Source: Candidatus Manganitrophaceae bacterium (GTDB lineage Bacteria > Nitrospirota > Nitrospiria > SBBL01 > Manganitrophaceae). From it: a stretch of 13,879 nt of DNA. The notes under the pieces were generated by a model. The model saw nothing but the letters and a program-made list of their open reading frames with translations. It searched no databases and was not told where the DNA came from. Within the stretch, counting starts at the first letter, position 1. Every line of letters starts with the position of its first letter. Positions 1 to 6,559 of this stretch are shown here, one piece after another. The stretch lies in NCBI GenBank assembly GCA_004297235.1, contig SCUR01000601.1, positions 1-13,879 of the forward strand, in the 5' to 3' direction. Made by a program: the position numbers and the translations under genes.

Positions 1-1116
1 CGCCGCGATGACGGCCATGTCGAGATCTTCCGGGGTTATCGGGTGCAGCACGACTCCGCGCTCGGTCCCTTCAAGGGAGGGATCCGGTATCATCCCTCCG
101 TCACGATCGGAGAGACGGCGGCGCTGGCGCTTCGGATGTCTTTGAAGTGCTCCCTTGCCGGCCTTCCCTACGGCGGGGCCAAGGGAGGGGTGCGGTGCGA
201 TCCGAAGGCGCTTTCCCGAAACGAATTGCAGCGGCTGACCCGCCGCTACACCGCGGAGATTTTTCCGATCATCGGGCCCGATCAAGATATTCCGGCGCCG
301 GATGTCGGGACGAACGAGCAGATCATGGCCTGGATCATGGATACGTACAGCCAGCAGGTCGGCTATGCCGTTCCCGGAATCGTCACCGGCAAGCCGATCA
401 GCATCGGCGGCTCGCTCGGCCGCGATGAGGCGACCGGCCGCGGCCTCTTCGTGACCATTCTCGAAGCGATGCGGCATCTGAATCTTCCCGTCTCGGGGAG
501 CACGGCGATCGTTCAGGGGTTCGGGAATGTCGGCCGCCACGCGGCGCGGATGCTCTCGGCGCACGGCATCCTGGTGATCGGCGTCTCCGACTCCACCGGC
601 GCGGTCTACGATACCCGAGGGCTCGATCTGCCCCGGCTCTTTGCATATAAAGATCGGACCCATCGTGTGGCCGGTTTTCCGGGAGCCGATTCGATCTCCG
701 CGGACGAGCTGCTGGAGCAGCCGTGCACGATTCTGATTCCGGCCGCGCTGGCCGGGGCGATTCATATCAAGAATGCCGGGCGTCTCCGGTGCCGTATTCT
801 GGCCGAAGGGGCGAACGGCCCGACCGATATGGATGCCGATGTGCTGTTGAACGACCGGGGGATCTTCATCCTTCCCGATATTTTGGCCAATGCGGGCGGG
901 GTGATCGTCTCCTACTTCGAATGGGTCCAAGATCTTCAGAACTATTTCTGGAACGAGAAAGAGATCCAGGAGCGGCTGACCGAAGTGATCACCCAAGCCT
1001 TTCAGCGGGTCCTGGAAAGATCGCTCTCGGAGAAGGTCGACATGCGATTGGCCGCCATGATGATCGGAATCGAAAAGATCGCCAGCGCCCACCTGGTGCG
1101 CGGGCTCTATCCATAA
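1..1116 (+). CDS. Glu/Leu/Phe/Val dehydrogenase, glutamate dehydrogenase type (5' partial)
   Basis: Oxidative deamination of glutamate to 2-oxoglutarate and ammonia (or the reverse) is the expected reaction; it is a cytosolic NAD(P)-dependent enzyme. Frame 1 is open from the first base, and the codons before the first possible internal start (GTG at 43) already read as family sequence (DDGHVEIFRGYRVQHD), so the gene is truncated by the window edge and 43 is not its start. About 371 codons are visible against some 410-430 usual, so roughly 45-50 residues are missing. Visible landmarks are GPFKGGIRYHP, the catalytic-lysine motif GGAKGG (Lys codon at 181-183), PAPDVGTN (Asp codon at 301-303), GGSLGRDEATGRG, the Rossmann motif GFGNVG and the C-terminal VSYFEWVQDLQNYFW, all typical of hexameric glutamate dehydrogenases. 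Coenzyme preference cannot be read safely. A leucine dehydrogenase follows 49 bp downstream. Confidence 0.93.
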   Translation, partial: RRDDGHVEIFRGYRVQHDSALGPFKGGIRYHPSVTIGETAALALRMSLKCSLAGLPYGGAKGGVRCDPKALSRNELQRLTRRYTAEIFPIIGPDQDIPAPDVGTNEQIMAWIMDTYSQQVGYAVPGIVTGKPISIGGSLGRDEATGRGLFVTILEAMRHLNLPVSGSTAIVQGFGNVGRHAARMLSAHGILVIGVSDSTGAVYDTRGLDLPRLFAYKDRTHRVAGFPGADSISADELLEQPCTILIPAALAGAIHIKNAGRLRCRILAEGANGPTDMDADVLLNDRGIFILPDILANAGGVIVSYFEWVQDLQNYFWNEKEIQERLTEVITQAFQRVLERSLSEKVDMRLAAMMIGIEKIASAHLVRGLYP

Positions 1117-1165
1117 GGTAAAATGAAGGAGTGGGGAAATTTCCCCCTCCATAGGAAAGGACAAG

Positions 1166-2215
1166 ATGAACCTCTTTGAGCAGATGAAGACCGATGGGCA
1201 TGAGCAGATTCTCTTCGGTTCCGATCCGGCCTCCGGTCTGCAAGCGATCATCGCCATCCACGACACGCGGCTGGGGCCGTCCCTCGGCGGTTGCCGAATG
1301 TGGCCTTATCCCAACTTTGACGCCGCCCTCACCGACGTGCTTCGGCTCTCCAAGGCGATGACCTATAAGGCGGCGATGGCCGACCTTCCGCTCGGCGGCG
1401 GAAAAAGTGTGATTTGGGGCGATCCGAAGAAGGAGAAGAGCGAGGCGAAGCTGGTCGCTTTCGCCGAACAGGTCGCGTCGCTCGGTGGACGGTACATCGT
1501 GGCCGAGGATGTCGGCATCGGCCTCGCCGATATCGAGCGGATTCATCGGGTGATGCCGCATGCCGCCGGTTTGCCGGAGGAAAAGGGGGGGAGCGGCGAT
1601 CCCTCGCCGGCCACCGCCTATGGGGTCTTCTGCGGGATGCGCGCCGCGCTCGAAGAGCGCTTCGGGGAAGGATCTTTTCAGGGGCGGAAGATCGCGATCC
1701 AGGGGATCGGAAAAGTCGGTTATGCGCTGGCCTTGCTGCTTCACAAGGCGGGGGCGAAGATCTCCGTCTGCGACATGGATCCCGAGCGGGTGGCGGCCAT
1801 CTGCAAAGTCACGGGGGCCGATCCGTTTTTGGGACATGAGATTTACCGGGTGGAGTGCGACATTTTCGCCCCCTGCGCGCTGGGCGGTTTTATGAACGAG
1901 CGGACGATTCCCCGGCTCTCCTGCGAGATCGTCGCCGGAGCGGCCAACAATCAATTGGAGAACGCCAAAGCGGCGATCCTTCTCAGGGACCGAAACATTC
2001 TCTACACCCCCGATTATGTCCTCAACGCCGGCGGGCTGATCAACATCGCCGAGGAGCTCAACGGCTATTCGAAAGAGCGGGCCTATAAAAAAATTGAAGC
2101 GATCTATGATCGATTGAAAGAGGTGTTTGCCCTTGCCAAGAAAGAATCGATCCCCCCGTCCGAAGCGGCCGACCGGCTCGCCGAAGCGCGGCTGGCCGGA
2201 GGGAGGAAGGGTTAG
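1166..2215 (+). CDS. Leucine dehydrogenase (branched-chain amino acid dehydrogenase)
   Basis: Predicted NAD-dependent deamination of leucine and other branched-chain amino acids to 2-oxoacids in the cytosol. The 349 residues match the usual 350-365 of leucine dehydrogenases. The start ATG has a good upstream purine tract (AGGAAAGG, about 1153-1160). Residues 27-46 (AIIAIHDTRLGPSLGGCRMW) are typical of leucine rather than glutamate dehydrogenases. The catalytic lysine is K80 in LPLGGGKSV, K68 lies in the substrate pocket motif, D115 in AEDVG is the conserved acid, and G180-I-G-K-V-G185 is the nucleotide-binding loop. The C-terminal NAGGLINIAEELNGY is also family-typical. The change from the common GxGNVxY to GIGKVGY is a small variation. 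It is the second member of the same superfamily in a row and is not a recent duplicate by eye. Valine or phenylalanine preference cannot be excluded. Confidence 0.92.
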   Translation: MNLFEQMKTDGHEQILFGSDPASGLQAIIAIHDTRLGPSLGGCRMWPYPNFDAALTDVLRLSKAMTYKAAMADLPLGGGKSVIWGDPKKEKSEAKLVAFAEQVASLGGRYIVAEDVGIGLADIERIHRVMPHAAGLPEEKGGSGDPSPATAYGVFCGMRAALEERFGEGSFQGRKIAIQGIGKVGYALALLLHKAGAKISVCDMDPERVAAICKVTGADPFLGHEIYRVECDIFAPCALGGFMNERTIPRLSCEIVAGAANNQLENAKAAILLRDRNILYTPDYVLNAGGLINIAEELNGYSKERAYKKIEAIYDRLKEVFALAKKESIPPSEAADRLAEARLAGGRKG

Positions 2216-2462
2216 CCTTCCGGCCGATCCGCAACCGCTCTGGAAATCGATCGCCGCGGCCCTTCTTTCGTTGCTTTTCGCGGGGCTCGGCCATCTGATT
2301 CTCGAACAGTATGTCCGGGCGGGTATTCTGATTGCGGCGGGGCTGGTCGTCTATAGTTTGACCACCTATTGGCCGCCGCTGACGGCGCTGAACATCGTGC
2401 TTTTTGTCTTCGCCGCCTTCGATGCGTTTTCGATCGGACGGCGGGGGTTTGGGATCGTTTAG
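2127..2462 (+). CDS. Small TM2-like membrane protein, paralogue 1 (start uncertain)
   Basis: A 111-residue product whose C-terminal two-thirds hold two hydrophobic stretches separated by a short polar turn (about residues 41-68 and 76-100). The GLGHL motif and the closing FDAFSIGRRGFGIV recall TM2-like small membrane proteins. Function is unknown; the location would be the inner membrane. The only possible starts upstream of the hydrophobic part are TTG codons at 2127 and 2133, both inside the end of the leucine dehydrogenase gene in another frame, giving an overlap of up to 89 bp. AAAGAGG at about 2117-2123 could serve as ribosome binding site. It is clearly homologous to the next small gene (LLSLLFAGLGHL is identical in both), which supports it being a real gene. 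The basic N-terminus read in the overlap may not be native, so translational coupling or a decayed N-terminus are both possible. Confidence 0.65.
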   Translation: MPLPRKNRSPRPKRPTGSPKRGWPEGGRVSLPADPQPLWKSIAAALLSLLFAGLGHLILEQYVRAGILIAAGLVVYSLTTYWPPLTALNIVLFVFAAFDAFSIGRRGFGIV

Positions 2463-2466
2463 CAAA

Positions 2467-2506
2467 TGCGGAATTCGGATTGCGGAATGCGGAGTGAAAG
2501 CGGAAT
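2467..2506 (+). repeat. Degenerate short tandem repeat (TGCGGAAT-like units)
   Basis: Between the two TM2-like genes lies a run of near-identical short units: TGCGGAAT at 2467 and again at 2481, with TCGGAT, GCGGAGT and GCGGAAT variants between and after them. It overlaps no coding sequence and is followed by a small imperfect palindrome (AGGGA...TCCCT, about 2508-2523). Such degenerate intergenic repeats may mark slippage or recombination, and this one sits exactly between two tandem paralogues. No function is claimed. Confidence 0.5.
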
Positions 2507-2542
2507 GAGGGAGAGAATTCCCTTTGATCGGAGGAGATGAGA

Positions 2543-2875
2543 ATGCAGGTGACGCCGCAAAAGAAAGAGCCTCCTCCCTCGGAGGCGGCCGGAGCGAAAT
2601 CGGATCTGGACAAGGGTGCGGAGGGTCCGGTCCGACCGGCGCCGGAGAACCGGTGGCGGCCGATCATCGCCGCGTTGCTCTCCTTGCTTTTTGCAGGGCT
2701 GGGCCATCTCTATCTGCGTCGATACGGCCGGGGCGGTCTCTTGCTCATCCTGGGGCTTTTTTTATTGAGGACTTCCGGTTATTCCCCCCGGGCCATGATG
2801 TTGAATGTGATCCTCTTCGTCTTCTCCGCGTTTGATGCCTACTCCTTTGGAAAGAGAGGGTTCGGCATTATTTAA
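2543..2875 (+). CDS. Small TM2-like membrane protein, paralogue 2
   Basis: A 110-residue protein with a proline- and charge-rich N-terminus (about residues 1-37), then two hydrophobic segments (about 39-65 and 80-100) and a conserved tail FDAYSFGKRGFGII. It is homologous to the preceding small gene along the whole membrane part. Two ATG codons are possible; I prefer 2543 to 2537 because GGAGGA at 2530-2535 lies 7 bases before 2543 but only one base before 2537. TM2-like proteins are small double-spanning membrane proteins, often of unknown role. Here it sits 60 bp before an agmatinase gene in the same orientation. The N-terminal KKEPPPSEAAGA resembles the C-terminus of the upstream leucine dehydrogenase (KKESIPPSEAADR), which may record how the duplication arose. 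Confidence 0.8.
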   Translation: MQVTPQKKEPPPSEAAGAKSDLDKGAEGPVRPAPENRWRPIIAALLSLLFAGLGHLYLRRYGRGGLLLILGLFLLRTSGYSPRAMMLNVILFVFSAFDAYSFGKRGFGII

Positions 2876-2935
2876 TGCGGCGTTGAAAGTCTTCGGGCGA
2901 AAGCCGAAGTGAGAAAGGAATGTTAGAATAAGAGT

Positions 2936-3862
2936 ATGGCAAGCAAGTTGAAGTCGAATGAAGAGAAATGGTGGGCGGGGCTGAATCAGCCGAAGGCGGA
3001 GGCGCCCGATATCACGATCGTCGGCCTTCCCTATGACGGGGCGGTCTGTTACCGAAAGGGGGCGGCCAAAGGACCCGACGCGATCCGGAAGATCTCGAGC
3101 GAAATTCCGCCGGTGCTGGAGACGGGAGAGGTCTTAAAGGGGCTGGTGGTCCGAGACGACGGCAACCTCCCGTTCGGAAAAAACTTCGTCGCCGCGTTTC
3201 CAAAGCTGGAGAAGGCGGTCGATGCGCGGGCGGCCCGTTCGTTTGTCCTCACGCTGGGCGGGGACCATTCGGTCGTCATCCCGGTCCATCAGGCCTTCAG
3301 CAAACGGGCGACCGAGAAGATCGGCTTGATCTTCGTCGATGCCCATACCGACCTCTCCGATGTTTTCGACGGATCTTCCTACTCGCATGCCTGCCCGCTT
3401 CGGCGGACGATGGAGACCGAGCGGTTCGACCCCAAGCAGACGGTCCTGGTCGGTACCCGCTGTTTTGAGATGGCGGGGCTGGAGTTCATCCAGAAGAATG
3501 AAATGAAGATGTATCCGGCCTACGAGGTGGCGGAGCGGGGGATGAAGGCGATCGCCGATGAGATCGTAAAGCAGTTTTCGGATCTGCAGAATGTTTATCT
3601 TTCGATCGACATCGACGCGCTCGATCCGGCCTTCGCGCCGGGGACCGGCATTCCCGACGCGGGGGGACTCAGCACGCGCGATGTGATCACCTTGATCCGA
3701 AGGCTCCATCCCCTCCCGATCGTCGGGGCCGATCTGGTGGAGGTGGCGCCGCCGCTAGACCCTTCGGAGATCACCCCCTTCGCCGCCCTTCGGATCATCA
3801 CCGAGATCTTCGGTCTGGTCCAGAGGAGAAAAGGGCGGCGCCAGCGATTCACCCTGATTTAA
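2936..3862 (+). CDS. speB: Agmatinase-type ureohydrolase
   Basis: Arginase/agmatinase superfamily; predicted to hydrolyse agmatine (or a related guanidino compound) to putrescine and urea using two Mn2+ ions in the cytosol. The 308 residues match the family. All metal ligands are visible: H111 in GGDHSV, D135/H137/D139 in DAHTD, and D225/D227 in SIDIDALDP, followed by PGTGIP (236-240) and VEVAPPLDPSEIT near the C-terminus. H151 in YSHACPLRR occupies the position of the conserved agmatinase histidine (usually SHGTPFRR); the ACPL variant is slightly unusual. ATG 2936 lacks a strong Shine-Dalgarno: AAGGA is about 18 bases away and AAGAG is very close. The neighbouring aminotransferase 40 bp downstream could process products such as putrescine-derived GABA. 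Guanidinobutyrase or formimidoylglutamase activity is an alternative the motifs do not exclude. Confidence 0.87.
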   Translation: MASKLKSNEEKWWAGLNQPKAEAPDITIVGLPYDGAVCYRKGAAKGPDAIRKISSEIPPVLETGEVLKGLVVRDDGNLPFGKNFVAAFPKLEKAVDARAARSFVLTLGGDHSVVIPVHQAFSKRATEKIGLIFVDAHTDLSDVFDGSSYSHACPLRRTMETERFDPKQTVLVGTRCFEMAGLEFIQKNEMKMYPAYEVAERGMKAIADEIVKQFSDLQNVYLSIDIDALDPAFAPGTGIPDAGGLSTRDVITLIRRLHPLPIVGADLVEVAPPLDPSEITPFAALRIITEIFGLVQRRKGRRQRFTLI

Positions 3863-3902
3863 AAGGCGTCGAGGCGTCGATCGCCGCCGGAAGAGGTTTT
3901 CG

Positions 3903-5261
3903 ATGAAGAAGAAAAGCAACAACAAGAGTCCTTTCCTCAAGGGGACCCCCCCCGGACCGAACGCCCAGAAATGGGTCGAGCGGGACAACGCGGTGATCTC
4001 TCCCTCCTACACGCGGGCCTATCCGCTGGTCGTTCAGTCGGCGAAGGGGAGTATCATCACCGATGTCGATGGAAACCGCTTCCTCGATTTCACCTCCGGC
4101 ATCGCCGTGACGGCGACCGGCCATTGCCACCCGAAGGTGGTCAAGGCGATCGTCGACCAGGCGAAGCGGCTCATTCACATGTCGGGGACCGATTTTTATT
4201 ATTCCTCGGAGGTTCTTCTCGGCGAGAAGCTCAACCAGCTTGCGCCGGGGCGGGAGCGGAAGAAGGTTTTCTTCACCAACTCCGGAACGGAATCGACCGA
4301 GGCGGCGATGAAGCTCGTCCGCCATCAGACCCGCCGGCCGTACTACATCGCCTTCCTGGGCGGATTTCACGGGCGGAGCATGGGGGCCCTCTCGCTGACG
4401 GCGAGCAAAACGGTCCACCGCGCCGGGTTCGCGCCGCTCGTGCCGGGGGTCATCCATGCCCCCTATCCGAATCCGTATCGCCCGCCGGCCGGCATTCCTG
4501 CGGAGGAGTGCGACCGCTACACCTTGAACTGGATTCGGGAGGTCGCCTTCCGGCATCTGGTTGCTCCCGAAGAGGTCGCCGCGATTTTTGTCGAGCCGAT
4601 CCAGGGGGAGGGGGGCTACATCGTTCCGCCGAAGCGCTTCTTGGGAGAGCTGGCCGATCTGGCGCGCGAGTTCGGGATTTTGGTCGTCGCCGATGAGATC
4701 CAAACCGGATTCGGGCGGACCGGGAAGATGTTTGCCTCGGAGCATTTCAATCTCATTCCCGACGCGATGACACTCGCAAAGGGGCTCGCCTCGGGGATGC
4801 CGCTCGGAGCGATGATCGCTCGCGAGGCGCTGATGCGCTGGGCGCCGGGGGCGCACGCCAACACCTTCGGCGGAAACCCGATCGCCTGCGAGGCGGCGCT
4901 GGCGACGATCGATCTGCTGGAGAACGGCCTGACGCAGAACGCGGAGAAGATGGGGCACCACCTTCTCTCCCGGCTTCGCGCGATGCAGAAAACCCATCGG
5001 CTGATCGGCGATGTTCGGGGCTTCGGCCTGATGATCGGGATCGAGCTGGTCCGGGATCGGGAGACGAAGGAGATGGCGATCCCGGAGCGGAACAAGATCA
5101 TTCAGCGCTGCTTCGAGAAGGGGCTGCTGATTTTAGGATGCGGCCAAAATGTGATCCGTTTCATGCCGCCGCTGGTGCTCAAGCGGCCGGAGGCGGAGCG
5201 GGCCTTGGCGATTTTCGAAGAGGTCCTCTCCGAAGTGGAAGGGGAGCGAACGCCGCGCTGA
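3903..5261 (+). CDS. Class III PLP-dependent aminotransferase (4-aminobutyrate/acetylornithine type)
   Basis: Fold-type I, class III omega-aminotransferase that would transfer an omega-amino group to 2-oxoglutarate with pyridoxal phosphate as cofactor. The 452 residues fit the GABA/ornithine/acetylornithine group. Landmarks are GIAVTATGHCHP (67-77), the phosphate-binding NSGTE (126-130), GGFHGRSMGALS (153-164), EPIQGEGG (231-238), D264 in VVADEIQTGFGRTG contacting the pyridine nitrogen, and the Schiff-base lysine K293 in TLAKGLASGMPLGA. The start is supported by GGAAGAGG (3889-3896) six bases before ATG. Substrate cannot be fixed: the agmatinase upstream suggests GABA or a polyamine-derived amine, while the dehydrogenases before it suggest a role in glutamate-linked nitrogen flow. 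Its stop shares one base with the start of the cupin gene, so the two are likely translationally coupled. Confidence 0.88.
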   Translation: MKKKSNNKSPFLKGTPPGPNAQKWVERDNAVISPSYTRAYPLVVQSAKGSIITDVDGNRFLDFTSGIAVTATGHCHPKVVKAIVDQAKRLIHMSGTDFYYSSEVLLGEKLNQLAPGRERKKVFFTNSGTESTEAAMKLVRHQTRRPYYIAFLGGFHGRSMGALSLTASKTVHRAGFAPLVPGVIHAPYPNPYRPPAGIPAEECDRYTLNWIREVAFRHLVAPEEVAAIFVEPIQGEGGYIVPPKRFLGELADLAREFGILVVADEIQTGFGRTGKMFASEHFNLIPDAMTLAKGLASGMPLGAMIAREALMRWAPGAHANTFGGNPIACEAALATIDLLENGLTQNAEKMGHHLLSRLRAMQKTHRLIGDVRGFGLMIGIELVRDRETKEMAIPERNKIIQRCFEKGLLILGCGQNVIRFMPPLVLKRPEAERALAIFEEVLSEVEGERTPR

Positions 5262-5581
5262 TGCCGCTGACCATCCGCCGCTGGGAGAAGCCGGGCGAGC
5301 CGGCGCAGAAGGTCGCCCTCGAAAAAGAATTAAAGGCCCAGGGCTACCAACCCGAATTCTGGGTCGATAAGCCCGGCACGGCTTACCCCAACCGAAAATA
5401 TCCGGCCGAAGCGATCCTCTGGATTCTACGCGGCGAAGCCAAGATCACCGTCGGCGCCGAGACAGACACCCTCCGCGACGGCGACCGGATCACCCTTCCT
5501 GCCGGAACGGTCTACACGCTTCACGTGCTGGGAGAGAAACCGCTCCTCTGGTTGATTGCTCTCAAGAAGAAAAAAAGATAG
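5261..5581 (+). CDS. Small cupin-domain protein
   Basis: A 106-residue single-domain cupin. A start at 5261 is chosen because the ATG overlaps the TGA of the aminotransferase (TGATG), a standard coupling arrangement; the longer reading from 5138 lies inside the aminotransferase. Cupin motif 1 is visible as PGTAYPNRKYPAEAILWILRG (38-58) and motif 2 as GDRITLPAGTVYTLHVLG (74-91). The usual HxH of motif 1 is absent and only H88 of motif 2 is left, so the normal metal site is incomplete. It may be a non-metal, ligand-binding or structural cupin. The position suggests a supporting role in the amino-acid cluster, but no substrate can be named. It appears to be the last gene of the run, as the next gene is 210 bp away. 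Confidence 0.8.
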   Translation: MPLTIRRWEKPGEPAQKVALEKELKAQGYQPEFWVDKPGTAYPNRKYPAEAILWILRGEAKITVGAETDTLRDGDRITLPAGTVYTLHVLGEKPLLWLIALKKKKR

Positions 5582-5791
5582 CGCCTGCTGAACATTTGTA
5601 GCGTGCGATATCTCGGATTGCTTTTCGTGCCTCGCTATAGACTGAGCGCACAGCAATCAGTTGGAGGTTATCCATGTCTGGAAAGAATATATAACGGCGG
5701 ATCCAGATAGATGAGGAAAGTTTTTAGTTTGCCGTCCTGACGCGGTGTCTCGACCTCGATCGTTCGACCTCTTTCACGGAGACGCACCCTC
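5582..5791 (+). other. Intergenic gap with a mini-ORF
   Basis: This 210-bp gap separates the amino-acid cluster from the accessory genes. It holds a textbook Shine-Dalgarno (TTGGAGG, 5661-5667) six bases before an ATG at 5674 that opens only six codons (MSGKNI) before TAA at 5692-5694. This may be a leader peptide, the start of a decayed gene, or chance. GGAG at 5778-5781 is the likely ribosome binding site of the following gene. I see no convincing terminator or sigma-70 promoter. Confidence 0.4.
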
Positions 5792-6496
5792 ATGAAAATC
5801 TTCATCCCCACAGAGTCCTTCCAAAAGTGGCAGCATTTGTTGGTGGAGCCGAACCTTCACTCGAAAGAAGGCCACTCCGCGATGACGCTGGCCCGTTCAT
5901 GGGAGGCGGCGGCGATGGGCTTTCCTCCGGAGGTCAAAGCCGCGTTCGAGAAGTCCGGTTCGCCGCTTTTGACCGGCCTGGCCCCTCTGCTGGCCGTTCC
6001 TGAATTTCAGGTTCCGCTTCCGGTCGAGGTCCGATTGTCACAGACCGATGTGCTTGCGCTGGCGCGCGGGAAGGAGGGACTGGTCGCGATGGTCGTGGAG
6101 GGAAAAGTCGATGAAACATTCGGCCCGACCCTTAGAGAAAAGCGGATCGAGTCCCCCCACGGATTTAATGAACGCCAAATTCTTCAGTATTTAGAGCTCC
6201 CTCCCTCCATTCCGCAAACCATCCGATACCAGTTCTTGCACCGGACGGCGTCGGCGTTGATCGTCGCCCGGCAGTTTGACGCCAAGGCCGCCGTGATGCT
6301 GGTTCACTCTTTCAGCCCCGCGAACAAAGGGTTCTCTGATTTCGAAGCCTTTGCGGGCCTGTTCAACGCGGAGCCCCAAATCGGCCGGATCGTCTCCGCG
6401 GGGATCTTCGAAGGGATGCCGCTGTTTCTCGGCTGGTGCGCGGGCGATCCGCGCTTTCGCGCTGGCAATGACGCCGGGGAGTCGGGTAAACTCTAA
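5792..6496 (+). CDS. DUF6946-like protein, possible PD-(D/E)XK nuclease fold
   Basis: A 234-residue soluble protein without signal peptide or membrane segment. From memory of the family pattern it resembles DUF6946: ARSWEAAAMGFPPEV (34-48), LPVEVRLSQTDVLALARG (76-93), VVEGKVDETFGPT (101-113), and YQFLHRTASALIVARQF...AVMLVHSFS (146-174). I assign the family by these words only, without a search. D86 in SQTD followed by E103-x-K105 in a hydrophobic strand context matches the D-(x)n-ExK signature of PD-(D/E)XK nucleases, with a following helix; this is my inference and catalysis is unproven. GGAG precedes the ATG by 10 bases. It lies 63 bp before the DUF4157-Het-C gene in the same direction and may belong to the same unit. 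The last 15 residues are polar and poorly conserved-looking. Confidence 0.7.
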   Translation: MKIFIPTESFQKWQHLLVEPNLHSKEGHSAMTLARSWEAAAMGFPPEVKAAFEKSGSPLLTGLAPLLAVPEFQVPLPVEVRLSQTDVLALARGKEGLVAMVVEGKVDETFGPTLREKRIESPHGFNERQILQYLELPPSIPQTIRYQFLHRTASALIVARQFDAKAAVMLVHSFSPANKGFSDFEAFAGLFNAEPQIGRIVSAGIFEGMPLFLGWCAGDPRFRAGNDAGESGKL

Positions 6497-6559
6497 GAGA
6501 ACCGCGTTTCCGAAGCGGGCTCGATATCAGATACCACGCTTAGAGAGTGGAAGAAGACG

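Noticed and set aside
989..1954. Long minus-strand open frame (321 codons) across the two dehydrogenase genes
   Set aside because: It is antisense to strongly conserved dehydrogenase sequence, and its product is Arg/Gly/Pro-rich without any motif; a typical GC-rich shadow.
3849..4997. Minus-strand open frame of 382 codons under the aminotransferase
   Set aside because: It mirrors the aminotransferase codons, crosses its conserved motifs and has no recognisable domain.
5138..5260. Longer N-terminus for the cupin gene
   Set aside because: It lies in another frame of the aminotransferase, is Gly/Ala-rich, and the TGATG junction gives a natural start at 5261.
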